From [Mycobacterium] fortunisiensis (GTDB lineage Bacteria > Actinomycetota > Actinomycetes > Mycobacteriales > Mycobacteriaceae): a DNA stretch of 64,000 nucleotides. Location of the stretch: assembly GCF_019050325.1 (NCBI RefSeq), contig NZ_VOMB01000010.1, forward strand, positions 124,001-188,000, in the 5' to 3' direction. The notes below the pieces were generated by a model, which saw nothing but the letters and a program-made list of their open reading frames with translations, did no database searches and had not been told where the DNA came from. How positions within the stretch are numbered: the stretch's first letter is position 1; each line of letters opens with the position of its first letter. A program made the translations under genes and the position numbers. Below, in pieces: positions 7,738 to 16,131 of the stretch.

Positions 7738-9183
7738 GTGACCTGGCCAACCTATCGGCCGCCCGAGTGGACGGACGTCTTGATCGTCGGTGCCGGCAGC
7801 GCTGGATCGGTTTTGGCAGAACGGCTTTCCGCCGATCCCGGCTGCCAGGTGACCGTCGTGGAGGCGGGCCCGGCACCGTCTGATCCCCGAGTGGCGGCGC
7901 AGATCACCGATGGCCTGCGGCTGCCGATCGGTGCGGCAAGTTCGGTGGTGCGTCATTACCCGTCGACGCTGACCGAGCAGCCGCGGCGGCACACCGAGAT
8001 CGTCCGCGGTTCGGTGGTGGGGGGTTCGGGCGCGGTCAACGGCGGTTACTTCTGCCGCGGCTTACCGACGGACTTCGACGGTTGGGCGGTCGCCGGCTGG
8101 GGGTGGGACGACGTGCTGCCGCACTTTCGGGCGATCGAGTCCGACCTGGACTTCGATACCGCCCTGCACGGATCTGACGGTCCGATCAAGGTTCGTCGGG
8201 TACGTGAATTCGATGGTTGCACAGCGTCATTCGTCGATGCGGCGAGAGATTCCGGATTCACCTGGATCGATGATCTCAACGGATCGGATACCGGGGCGGC
8301 GTTGCCGGCCGGCGTGGGCGCGGTGCCGCTGAACATCAACGGCGGCACCCGGGTCGGCCCCGGCGGGGCGTACCTGCAACCTGCCGTGCATCGCCCGAAT
8401 CTGGCCGTGCTGACCGACACCGCGGTCCGCCGGGTGATGATCGCCGACGGGCGGGCGGCCGGTGTGGAGCTCGACGATGGCGAGCTGGTGCTTGCCGACC
8501 GAATTATTCTGTGCGCCGGTGCGATTGGGTCTGCACACCTGCTGATGTTGTCGGGTGTCGGTCCGCCGGCCGAGCTCGCGGCACTCGGGATCGAGGTGGT
8601 GGCGCCCCTGCCCGTCGGTATGCACACCGTGGACCATCCGGAATGGGTACTGCCGGTCTCCTGGACGCCGACGCACGGCCTGCCGCCGTTGGAGGCTGTG
8701 CTCACCACCGCCGACGGTATCGAGGTACGCCCGTACACCGTGGGCTTCTCGGCGATGGTGCACGGCCCCGGGCATGATCCAGCTGAGCTCCCGCATCTCG
8801 GCGTGGCACTGATGCGTCCACATTCGCGGGGGCGGGTCCGGTTGGTCTCCGCCGATCCGGCGGTGGCGCCGGTCATCGAGCACCGTTACGACACCGTGGC
8901 CGAGGATGTCGAGGCGCTGCGCCGCGGTGCCGAGCTGGCTCGCGAATTGGTCAGCCGCACGGCGGAAGTCGGTGAAGCGTCGTGGTCGACGTCGCAACAT
9001 TTGGCCGGCACCGCGCCGATGGGAACCGGGCCCGATGCCGTGGTGGACCCGACGTGCCGGGTGCTCGGGGTCGAGGGGCTGTGGGTCGTCGACGGGTCGA
9101 TCATGCCCGCCATCACCAGCCGCGGCCCGCACGCGACCATTGCCATGATCGGTCATCGGGCTGCGGAGTTTCTTGCGACCTGA
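7738..9183 (+). CDS. mftG: Mycofactocin-associated GMC oxidoreductase MftG
   Basis: FAD-dependent glucose-methanol-choline family oxidoreductase, 481 residues, with a GTG start. The dinucleotide-binding motif is at the N-terminus (DVLIVGAGSAGSVLAERL), and the second flavin motif is GSVVGGSGAVNGG. The GMC C-terminal active-site signature is HLAGTAPMG, then VVDGSIMPAITSRGPHATIAM with the catalytic-pair histidine. Known role: MftG is reported to re-oxidise mycofactocinol and pass electrons to the respiratory chain, supporting growth on alcohols. The last 71 bases overlap the 3' end of the exporter gene on the opposite strand. Confidence 0.93.
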   Translation: MTWPTYRPPEWTDVLIVGAGSAGSVLAERLSADPGCQVTVVEAGPAPSDPRVAAQITDGLRLPIGAASSVVRHYPSTLTEQPRRHTEIVRGSVVGGSGAVNGGYFCRGLPTDFDGWAVAGWGWDDVLPHFRAIESDLDFDTALHGSDGPIKVRRVREFDGCTASFVDAARDSGFTWIDDLNGSDTGAALPAGVGAVPLNINGGTRVGPGGAYLQPAVHRPNLAVLTDTAVRRVMIADGRAAGVELDDGELVLADRIILCAGAIGSAHLLMLSGVGPPAELAALGIEVVAPLPVGMHTVDHPEWVLPVSWTPTHGLPPLEAVLTTADGIEVRPYTVGFSAMVHGPGHDPAELPHLGVALMRPHSRGRVRLVSADPAVAPVIEHRYDTVAEDVEALRRGAELARELVSRTAEVGEASWSTSQHLAGTAPMGTGPDAVVDPTCRVLGVEGLWVVDGSIMPAITSRGPHATIAMIGHRAAEFLAT

Positions 9184-10744
9184 GCCGTCGGACCACCCGG
9201 AGTTGCGCACCGTCGCGGCCCGGCGCCCAGACGCCGACAAACAGTGCGGCCACGGCGAGCACGGCCGCCATCACGAGCAGGGCCGAGTTCGTGGCATCCA
9301 GGAATGCCTGCTTGGCCAACTGTCCGACAGCCGTACCTTCCGGGCCGAGCTGCCCGACCACGGCGAGCGCTTCGGCCAACGAACTCAGCAGCGGCTCTCG
9401 CACCTCGGCGGGGAGCCCGGACAGCTTGGGCCCCAGGTGGTTCTGGTAGTTGGCGGCCAGGATGGAGCCGGCCACCGCGATGCCCAGGGCCGCGCCGACC
9501 TCCCGGGTGGTGTCGTTGACGGCGGAGGCCACGCCCTGCTTCTCGTCGGGAACTGCGCTCATGATGGCCGATGTGGTCGGTGCGGTGCACAGGCCGATAC
9601 CGATGCTGATGATGACCAGCGGCCAGGTGTAGTCCAGGTAGGTGGAGTCCAGTTGCAGCAGCCGCATGCACATCAGGCCGGCCGCGATCACCAGCAGGCC
9701 CAGCGACACGCACACCCGAAGTCCCAGCCGCGGGAGATACAGGTGGGTGGTGGCGCCGAGCGCGAGCACCGGAATCATCAATGGACACAGCGCTATTGCG
9801 GTCTGGATCGGGCTGTATCCCATCACCAGCTGGATGTACTGCATGCTGACGAAGAAGTAGCCGAAGTTCGCGAAGAACAAGAATGTCACGCCCACGGCGC
9901 CGGTGGCGAAGTCGGGTTTTCGGAACAGCCGGACGTCCAGGAGCGGGTGGCGGCGCTTGAGTTCGACGACGGTGAAGGCGGCCGCCAGGGCGATGCCGGT
10001 GCTCATGCAGCCCCACACCAACGGATCGGTCCAGCCCCGTACCGGGGCCTCCACCACGCCGAGCACGAAGACCGCGACCGCGACCCCGATCAGGATCGCC
10101 CCGATCCAGTCCAGCGGCGCGGCGTCGTCGTCGCGCGAGGAGGGCACGGTGCAGGTCAGTACGAACAACCCGGCTCCGGCGAGGGCGAACGCCGCGAAGA
10201 TGGACTGCCATGCCCAGAAGTGCAGCAACCCGCCGGTGATCAGGAAGCCGAAGACGGCGCCCGAACCGACGACACCGGCCCAGACCCCAATCGCCTTGTT
10301 GCGTTCGGATTTTGGAAAGGCCGCCGTGAGTAGGGAGAGGGTGGCCGGCATGATGAAGGCCGCGCCGGCCCCGGCCACGGCGCGGGCCGCGATCAGCTGT
10401 GGTGGGTCGTCGAACATCAGGGGCGCGGCTGAGGCCAGCACGAAGACCGCCAGGCCGGTCAGCAGGGCGCCGCGGCGGCCGTAGCGGTCGCCGATCGCGC
10501 CGGCCGGCAGCAGCAGGCAGGCGAGCACCAGGGTGTATCCGTCGATCACCCAGGTGAGTTGGGCCTGGGTGGCCGTGGTCTGCCGGGCGATGTCGGGGAG
10601 CGCGGCGTTGAGCGCCACCATGGAGGCGATCACGATCGAGACGTCCATGCAGGCCACCGCGAGCAACCAGTACCGGCGCCGGATCGACAGTTGGGCCAGG
10701 CCGGAGTCGATATCCTGACGGAACTCGACGAGCGTGTCGGACAT
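9113..10744 (-). CDS. MFS drug:H+ antiporter, DHA2 (14-TM) family
   Basis: Major-facilitator exporter of the EmrB/QacA type, 543 residues with about 14 predicted membrane segments. The family signatures are GDRYGRRGALLTG (motif A), IAARAVAGAGAAFIMPATLSLL (motif C region), and a C-terminal PTTSAIMSAVPDEKQGVASAVNDTTREVG motif typical of DHA2. The last 35 or so residues form a hydrophilic arginine-rich cytosolic tail. That tail is encoded within the 71-base overlap with mftG. It is divergent from a TetR gene across an 82-base gap with two candidate operators, so it is probably repressed by that regulator. The substrate is unknown. Confidence 0.93.
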   Translation of the reverse strand: MSDTLVEFRQDIDSGLAQLSIRRRYWLLAVACMDVSIVIASMVALNAALPDIARQTTATQAQLTWVIDGYTLVLACLLLPAGAIGDRYGRRGALLTGLAVFVLASAAPLMFDDPPQLIAARAVAGAGAAFIMPATLSLLTAAFPKSERNKAIGVWAGVVGSGAVFGFLITGGLLHFWAWQSIFAAFALAGAGLFVLTCTVPSSRDDDAAPLDWIGAILIGVAVAVFVLGVVEAPVRGWTDPLVWGCMSTGIALAAAFTVVELKRRHPLLDVRLFRKPDFATGAVGVTFLFFANFGYFFVSMQYIQLVMGYSPIQTAIALCPLMIPVLALGATTHLYLPRLGLRVCVSLGLLVIAAGLMCMRLLQLDSTYLDYTWPLVIISIGIGLCTAPTTSAIMSAVPDEKQGVASAVNDTTREVGAALGIAVAGSILAANYQNHLGPKLSGLPAEVREPLLSSLAEALAVVGQLGPEGTAVGQLAKQAFLDATNSALLVMAAVLAVAALFVGVWAPGRDGAQLRVVRRLRSQETPQPDDRSWQWSRAGRGW

Positions 10745-10773
10745 GCTGGGCGCCTTTTCGTCGATGAAGTTTT

Positions 10774-10807
10774 GAGACTAACAGTCTCGTAGCGAGACGG
10801 TAAGTCT
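10774..10807. promoter_or_regulatory. Tandem palindromic TetR operators
   Basis: Two dyads lie between the divergent exporter and TetR genes. The first is perfect: GAGACT-AAC-AGTCTC (10774-10788). The second is partial: AGAC-GGTAA-GTCT (10795-10807). Their centres (10781 and 10801) are 20 bases apart, about two helical turns. The same half-site AGAC/GTCT is used in both. The location and symmetry fit autoregulatory binding by the adjacent TetR protein. Confidence 0.7.
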
Positions 10808-10826
10808 TTTTTGGAGGTGTTGGTGC

Positions 10827-11456
10827 ATGACTGCGCAGAGCGGTGACCCGCGGCCGGCTCGATCCCGGGCCCGGCTACTCGAGGCGGCGACGTCGTTGTT
10901 GCGGTCGGGCGGACCCAGCGCGGTGACGGTGGACGCGGTCACCAAGGCCGCCAACGTGGCCAGGGCGACGCTGTACCGGCATTTCCCCAGTGGAAATGAC
11001 TTGCTGGCCGCGGCATTTCGGACACTTATCCCGGCGGCGCCGACGCCGCCGGACGAGGGTACGCTGCGCGACCGGTTGGTCGCCCTGGTTCAGGCGCAGG
11101 CCGATTCGATCGCCGAGGCGCCGATCAGTGTGACCGCGATGTCATGGCTGGCGCTGGGGGGCGACATGGAGAAGCTGCCCTGGCGCACCGACGACAGCCC
11201 GGAGGTGCGGACACTGCGCGAACGGGTGGCCGAACAGTACGCGGCGCCGTTCGAGGCGATCTTCGCCCACCCGGATGCGATCGCCGAACTCGGCGAGGTG
11301 GATCGTACCCAGGCTGCGGCGCTGCTGCTGGGCCCGATCGTCCTCGGCAAGCTCAGCACGCTGTCGGAATTCGACTACAGCGCCTGCGTGCGGGCCGCGG
11401 TGGATGGCTTCCTGGCCACCCACCGCCGTACCGAAACCGCTCAGCGCAGCGAGTAG
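10827..11456 (+). CDS. TetR family repressor of the adjacent exporter
   Basis: TetR/AcrR regulator of 209 residues. The N-terminal helix-turn-helix (PSAVTVDAVTKAANVARATLYRHF, residues about 32-55) is canonical and is followed by a ligand-binding helical domain. It is divergent from the DHA2 exporter, with two palindromes between them, the standard layout for a drug-responsive repressor that also controls itself. The ribosome site GGAGG is eight to nine bases before the ATG. The 3' end overlaps the end of the convergent P450 gene by 16 bases. Confidence 0.92.
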   Translation: MTAQSGDPRPARSRARLLEAATSLLRSGGPSAVTVDAVTKAANVARATLYRHFPSGNDLLAAAFRTLIPAAPTPPDEGTLRDRLVALVQAQADSIAEAPISVTAMSWLALGGDMEKLPWRTDDSPEVRTLRERVAEQYAAPFEAIFAHPDAIAELGEVDRTQAAALLLGPIVLGKLSTLSEFDYSACVRAAVDGFLATHRRTETAQRSE

Positions 11457-12694
11457 CGGATCGGCAGGTGTTTGAGCCCGCCGACGAACGTGGTCGCGGA
11501 AAGCTGTGGCGTACCGGCCAATTCGATGGACTCCAGCCGGCTCAATAACTCGGTGAACAGGCTGTTCATCTCCATCCGGGCCAGGGCCGCGCCCAGGCAG
11601 AAGTGCACGCCGTATCCGAATGCGAGGTGTTTGTTGGGGTCTCGCGTGATGTCGAAACGGTGCGGCTGGTCGAAGACCTCTTCGTCGCGATTGCCGGAAA
11701 CGTAAGCCAGGTAGACGGATTCGCCCTTGGCGATCGGCGTACCGCGCACGGTGGTGTCGGCGGTGGCGGTGCGCATGAACTCCTTCACCGGTGTGGACCA
11801 CCGGATCATCTCCTCGACCGCGGTGCCCATCAGGTCGGGTTGGGCCTGAAGTGCGGCCAGCTGGTCCGGATTTTCGATGAGGGCGTGCAGACCGCCGGAG
11901 ATCGCGTCCTTGGTGGTGTCGTGACCGGCGCTGGCGACGATGACGTAATACGACGCGGTGTCGACGTCGGACAGCGGTTGCCCGTCGATGGTGCCGTTGG
12001 CAATGGCCGAGGCCAGATCCTCGGTCGGGTTGGCCCGGCGTGACGCGGTCAGTGTCGAGAAATAGGCGAAGAAGTCCATCAGGACGCTGAGCTGGTCCTC
12101 CAACGACCCGCTCTCGCGCTTGTACTCGTCGTCGTCGCCACCGAACATCTCCTGCGTCAGCATGTGCATCCGGGAGAAATCTTCTTCGGGCAGGCCGAGC
12201 AGCGACATGATCACGTAGAGCGGGAAGTCGACGGCGATCGCGGTGACGAAATCGCATTCGGGTCCGATGTCACGCATCTTGTCGACGTAGCGCTTGGCCA
12301 GTTCGTCCACTCGCACCTTCAGGGCGCGCATCGCCTTGGGGCGGAACCAATCTGCGCCGATCGCCCGGACCTTGCGATGGTGCGGGTCGTCCATGTGGAT
12401 GAGGGTGCGCAGGCCCATGCCGGCTTCGAGTTGCTGCTTGGCCAGGTCGTCGGCGGCCGCGGTGGCCAGCAGGGGCCGGGGCTCGCTGATGAACAGTTCG
12501 TTGTCGCGCTCGACGGCCATGATGTCGGCGTGCTTGGTGATTGCCCAGAACGGGCGGTAGGGCCGGTTGTCCACCCAGGCCACCGGGTTGTGGGCACGCA
12601 GGTGGGTCAGCGCGGAGTGCAGGCGCGCGTCGTCGGCATACGCCGTCGGGTCGGCCAGAACTTTCGCGGCGTCATCCATCGTCGGCGCGCTCAT
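11441..12694 (-). CDS. Cytochrome P450
   Basis: Soluble bacterial P450 of 417 residues. Visible motifs are the I-helix oxygen-activation motif ASAGHDTT, the K-helix ExxR in VEEMIRW, and the haem-thiolate loop FGYGVHFCLGAALARME with the ligating cysteine. The length and the mycobacterial style resemble steroid- or fatty-acid-type CYPs, but I cannot name the CYP family with confidence. No ferredoxin gene is adjacent. It is divergent from the carboxylesterase gene and convergent with the TetR gene, with a 16-base overlap at the 3' ends. Confidence 0.93.
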   Translation of the reverse strand: MSAPTMDDAAKVLADPTAYADDARLHSALTHLRAHNPVAWVDNRPYRPFWAITKHADIMAVERDNELFISEPRPLLATAAADDLAKQQLEAGMGLRTLIHMDDPHHRKVRAIGADWFRPKAMRALKVRVDELAKRYVDKMRDIGPECDFVTAIAVDFPLYVIMSLLGLPEEDFSRMHMLTQEMFGGDDDEYKRESGSLEDQLSVLMDFFAYFSTLTASRRANPTEDLASAIANGTIDGQPLSDVDTASYYVIVASAGHDTTKDAISGGLHALIENPDQLAALQAQPDLMGTAVEEMIRWSTPVKEFMRTATADTTVRGTPIAKGESVYLAYVSGNRDEEVFDQPHRFDITRDPNKHLAFGYGVHFCLGAALARMEMNSLFTELLSRLESIELAGTPQLSATTFVGGLKHLPIRYSLR

Positions 12695-12713
12695 GCGGAC
12701 TCCTCACTGCTAC

Positions 12714-12742
12714 TTGACGGGTGTCAATTACCACCATATGTG
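12714..12742 (+). promoter_or_regulatory. Promoter of the carboxylesterase gene with overlapping dyad
   Basis: TTGACG (12714-12719) and TATGTG (12737-12742) are separated by 17 bases and lie about 55 bases before the esterase start. The -35 box is the left half of a dyad, TTGAC-GGGT-GTCAA (12714-12727). A regulator of either divergent gene could therefore occlude it. The P450 start is only 20 bases away on the other side. This is a sequence prediction only. Confidence 0.45.
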
Positions 12743-12797
12743 ATCGGCACCACGTAAGGGGGTCGATTCTGCCGACCGGACCCGTACGCTCGCAGCC

Positions 12798-14411
12798 ATG
12801 CGGTCGGGACGTCTCGGTGTCGCTTTGCTGACGATGCTGGTGATGCTGGTGGCGGGCTGTGTCCAGGGTGGCGGTCAGGGGACGACGCCGAGTCGGCCGC
12901 CGACCCGCGTCCAGGGGGCCGACCCGGCGCTGGTGCAGCTGGCGGCCGGAACCCTGCGTGGCACAGTGACATCCGACCGGCGGGTGTTCGCCGGAATCCC
13001 CTATGCCGCTGCGCCGGTGGGGCCGCTGCGGTTCGCGCCCCCGGCCCCCGCGCAGGGTTGGGCCGGGCAGCGTGACGCCACCCGGCCGGGCCCCCGCTGC
13101 ATCCAGGACCCCGCCGTGGACCCGGAGCAGGGGCGTAACGCGGCCGAGGACTGCCTGACACTGAACGTCTGGACGCCGCCGGTCTCGGACGAGTTGCGAC
13201 CCGTGATGGTGTGGATCCACGGCGGGGCATTCGTCGGTGGCAGCGGCGACATCTACGACGCCGGACAGCTGGCGGCGCGCGGCGGCATCGTGGTGGTCAC
13301 GATCAACTACCGGCTGGGCACATTGGGCTTCCTGGCCCATCCGGCACTGGGCGCCGACGGCGACGTCGGCAACTATGGGTTGGCCGATCAGCAGGCAGCT
13401 TTGCGGTGGGTCCGGGACAACATCGCCGATTTCGGTGGAGACCCGGAAAAGGTCACGGTGGCAGGCGAATCCGCCGGCGGCATGTCGGTGTGTGATCACC
13501 TGGTGGCACCCGAATCGGCGGGATTGTTCCGGGCGGCGATCCTGATGAGCGCGCCGTGCCAGGCGCAGGCCGACCTGGCTTCCGCGAGCCGCAGGTCGCT
13601 GGACTACGCCGCGGCGGTCGGGTGTCCGGTCCCTGCGGCCGCGGCCGCCTGCCTGCGCGGCTTACCGGTCGAGGAGCTGCGAGAACCCGTGTGGTACTTC
13701 AACATCGGCAGCGACGAGCTCACCGGACCGGTCACTGGATCGGCCCTGGTGCCCCGGGCGCCGTTGGCGGCGTTCGGGTCCGGGCAGGCTCAATCGGTCC
13801 CGGTGTTGATCGGCACCAACCGTGACGAGTTCACCCTCTTCGTGGCGCTGCGGTACCTGCGCGAAGGTCAGCGGTTCACCCAGGCGGATTATCCGCGGCT
13901 ACTGGCCGAAACATTTGGTCCCGGTGCGGCGGCCGTCGGTCTGCACTACCCGGTCGGCCGGTACGGCGGGGTGGCGCAGGCCTATTCGGCAGCGGTCACC
14001 GACGGCGAATTCGCCTGCGTGGCAGACCGGATGGCGGCCGAGCTGGCCGAGAAAGCCCCGGTCTACGCCTACGAGTTCAACGACCGCGAGGCCCCGGCGC
14101 CGGAGGTGATGCGGACCCTGCCGTTCCCCGTCGGCGCCAGCCACTCGCTGGAGCTTCGCTATCTGTTCGACGTTGGTGGGGCGCCCCCGCTGAACGCTGT
14201 GCAGCAGCGGCTCTCCGACGAGATGCTCGACTACTGGAGCGCGTTCGTGCGCGACGGCCGGCCCGCGGTCGACGGCCTGCCGGATTGGCCCGGGTTCGAT
14301 GCGGCCGGCCCGCCGTCGAGAATGTCGTTGCAGCCCGGCGGCAGCCGGGTGAACAATGGCTTCGCCCTCGAACACCAATGCGCATTCTGGGCGGCGTTGA
14401 AGGAGAAGTGA
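12798..14411 (+). CDS. Lipoprotein carboxylesterase, type B
   Basis: Alpha/beta-hydrolase of the carboxylesterase/cholinesterase family, 537 residues, predicted to be exported and lipid-anchored. The signal peptide ends in a lipobox with Cys21 (MLVMLVAGC). The oxyanion loop is WIHGGAFVGG, the nucleophile elbow GESAGG has Ser225, and the acid (GTNRDEF) and histidine (GASHSLEL) regions are present. The signature EDCLTLNVW is also present. It probably hydrolyses lipid or xenobiotic esters at the cell envelope. The SnoaL-like gene starts six bases after the stop, so the two are co-transcribed. Confidence 0.92.
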   Translation: MRSGRLGVALLTMLVMLVAGCVQGGGQGTTPSRPPTRVQGADPALVQLAAGTLRGTVTSDRRVFAGIPYAAAPVGPLRFAPPAPAQGWAGQRDATRPGPRCIQDPAVDPEQGRNAAEDCLTLNVWTPPVSDELRPVMVWIHGGAFVGGSGDIYDAGQLAARGGIVVVTINYRLGTLGFLAHPALGADGDVGNYGLADQQAALRWVRDNIADFGGDPEKVTVAGESAGGMSVCDHLVAPESAGLFRAAILMSAPCQAQADLASASRRSLDYAAAVGCPVPAAAAACLRGLPVEELREPVWYFNIGSDELTGPVTGSALVPRAPLAAFGSGQAQSVPVLIGTNRDEFTLFVALRYLREGQRFTQADYPRLLAETFGPGAAAVGLHYPVGRYGGVAQAYSAAVTDGEFACVADRMAAELAEKAPVYAYEFNDREAPAPEVMRTLPFPVGASHSLELRYLFDVGGAPPLNAVQQRLSDEMLDYWSAFVRDGRPAVDGLPDWPGFDAAGPPSRMSLQPGGSRVNNGFALEHQCAFWAALKEK

Positions 14412-14416
14412 ATTCG

Positions 14417-14773
14417 ATGGCCACACCGGACCCGCAGGCGTTCGCCCAAGAGTGGGTCCGGGCATGGAACGCGCACGACGTGGATGCGGTGCTGGCGCAT
14501 TTTCATGACGACGTGGTGTTCAGTTCACCGATCGCGGCGCGGGTACTTCCCGAGAGTGGGGCCGTGGTGCGGGGCAAGGACGCCTTGCGTCACTACTGGA
14601 CGACGGCGTTGGCCGCGTATCCCGACCTGCATTTCGAGGTGGTCGACGTCTACCGCGGTGAATCGGCGCTGGTGATCCACTACCGCAATCAACTCGGCGG
14701 CCTGGTCAACGAGGTGCTGCTGTTCGACGGTGCACTGGTGCGCGAGGGGCACGGCACCTATCTGGACCAGTAG
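14417..14773 (+). CDS. SnoaL/NTF2-like small protein
   Basis: A 118-residue NTF2-fold protein, similar to SnoaL-like polyketide cyclases and hydratases. The pattern AQEWVRAWNAHDVDAVLAHFHDDVVFSSP is typical of the family's N-terminal helix and first strand. I start it at the ATG at 14417, with AAGGAGAAG upstream. The frame is open for another 44 codons, but these lie inside the esterase gene. It probably shares a transcript with the esterase. It faces the DUF4442 gene, leaving four bases between their stops. The function is unassigned. Confidence 0.85.
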   Translation: MATPDPQAFAQEWVRAWNAHDVDAVLAHFHDDVVFSSPIAARVLPESGAVVRGKDALRHYWTTALAAYPDLHFEVVDVYRGESALVIHYRNQLGGLVNEVLLFDGALVREGHGTYLDQ

Positions 14774-14777
14774 CGGC

Positions 14778-15251
14778 TCAGGCCGGCGTCACCCACGTGG
14801 TGATGTCGGCGTGCACCACCTCTTCGCCGTGACGATCGGTGATGCTGACCGGGACCACGATGTCGGTGCCCTCGGTGATGGCCTCGAAGTCCGGCGGCGC
14901 GAGCTGCGCGGTGGCCCGCAGCGAGGTGGTCGCCTTGGCGAGGTACTGCACGGTCATCGCCTTGGGGATCCAGCGGTGCGTCGTCGGCACCGTGGCCTCC
15001 ATGAGCATGCCCATCGCCATCTCGGCGGCGTTGCACGATGCGATGGCGTGCACGGTGTGCAGGTGGTTGTAGACGTAGAACCACTTCGGCACCGTCACCT
15101 CGGCCAGCCCGGGCTCCATGCGCACCACATGCGGCAGCACCGAGGCGAAGTACGGCACCCGGACCATGGCCGCGGCGGAGAACAGCCGTGAACCGCCGGG
15201 CAACGCCGACATCTTCTTCCATGCTTTATAGGTGGCGCTGGGCTGTGTCAT
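14778..15251 (-). CDS. DUF4442 hotdog-fold protein (possible thioesterase)
   Basis: Protein of 157 residues with the DUF4442 hotdog fold, related to YiiD and PaaI-type acyl-CoA thioesterases. The central hotdog helix is recognisable as VYNHLHTVHAIASCNAAEMAMGM, and the following strand as WIPKAMTVQYLAKATTSL. A role in acyl-CoA turnover is likely but unproven. The gene is single and convergent with the SnoaL-like gene. A perfect 16-base palindrome sits nine bases upstream of the ATG (15260-15275), so it is probably repressed directly. Confidence 0.85.
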   Translation of the reverse strand: MTQPSATYKAWKKMSALPGGSRLFSAAAMVRVPYFASVLPHVVRMEPGLAEVTVPKWFYVYNHLHTVHAIASCNAAEMAMGMLMEATVPTTHRWIPKAMTVQYLAKATTSLRATAQLAPPDFEAITEGTDIVVPVSITDRHGEEVVHADITTWVTPA

Positions 15252-15259
15252 GCCCAGAC

Positions 15260-15275
15260 CTTACTCAAGAGTAAG
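15260..15275. promoter_or_regulatory. Perfect palindrome upstream of the DUF4442 gene
   Basis: CTTACTC-AA-GAGTAAG is a perfect dyad with seven-base arms, nine bases before the start of the hotdog gene. Its size and AT-rich flanks are typical of a TetR-type operator. No regulator gene is adjacent, so the cognate protein is likely encoded elsewhere. Confidence 0.6.
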
Positions 15276-15500
15276 TTCGGTACCGAAGGGTGTGGCTGAG
15301 CTGAGGAAGCCACGGGCAAGACGAAGCTTCGCGTGTGAAGCGCTGTGGCGCTCAGGAGCCGGATTTTCCGCCATGGCGCTTCATGAGCGGCCCATGCCTG
15401 GCGGGTAGCGTCGACGTCGGGAAACGGTGGGAAATCCGCGCCGTGGATCGTCATTGCCGGCCAGTCGCGTCGACGGGCCCCGACCTGCTCGATCGCGGAT

Positions 15501-15811
15501 TTGGAGCAGGCCCGGATCTGAGGCATACTGTTCGGGTTGCCTTGCGCCGGGTATGCACCTGGCCGGGCAAACGACCGGCGCCCTTGCGGGCGCATCCGGT
15601 TCCAACACATATCGCGACAGATTCTGCAGCGAGAAAGTGTGCGTGAGGGCGACACGCCCGACCGCGGGGATCGGTGGACCACAGACAGGTAAACAGCGGC
15701 GGCAATTCTCGGCGCACCCGCGCCGGGCACCAGGCCCGACGACGTTTCGGTGGGATTCCCACCGGGATTTCGATACGGCCGGCCGATGTACGAAGTAGAG
15801 GTAGGAGAAGC
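15501..15811 (+). promoter_or_regulatory. S10 operon promoter and leader
   Basis: This covers the only non-coding stretch over 500 bases (15252-15811). A strong sigma-A type promoter is TTGGAG (15501-15506), 17 bases, CATACT (15524-15529). The transcript should begin near 15535, giving a leader of about 275 bases before rpsJ. The first transcribed bases, GGGTTGCCTTG (15534-15544), recur at the same distance from the -10 box of the spc promoter. A GC-rich hairpin is visible in the leader (GCGCCC-TTGC-GGGCGC, 15578-15593). Upstream of the promoter (15276-15500) I see nothing. E. coli uses its S10 leader for L4 autoregulation; whether this leader acts similarly is not known. Confidence 0.7.
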
Positions 15812-16117
15812 GTGGCGGGACAGAAGATCCGCATCAGGCTCAAGGCCTACGACCATGAGGCCATTGATGCCTCGGCGCGCAAGATCGTCGAGACGGTCAC
15901 CCGTACCGGTGCCAGTGTGGTGGGCCCCGTGCCGCTGCCGACCGAGAAGAACGTGTACTGCGTGATTCGGTCGCCGCACAAGTACAAGGACTCGCGGGAG
16001 CATTTCGAAATGCGCACCCACAAGCGACTGATCGACATCCTCGACCCGACGCCGAAGACGGTTGACGCGCTCATGCGCATCGACCTGCCGGCCAGTGTCG
16101 ACGTCAACATCCAGTAG
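15812..16117 (+). CDS. rpsJ: 30S ribosomal protein S10
   Basis: First gene of the S10 operon, 101 residues. It carries the canonical core [19 protein letters not shown] and the [11 protein letters not shown] motif. S10 lies in the 30S head and, as NusE, takes part in transcription antitermination. The GTG start at 15812 follows GTAGGAGAAG. The frame is open for 46 codons further upstream, but these belong to the leader and do not match S10. Fourteen bases separate it from rplC. Confidence 0.97.
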
Positions 16118-16131
16118 GAGACCCGAGAAAA

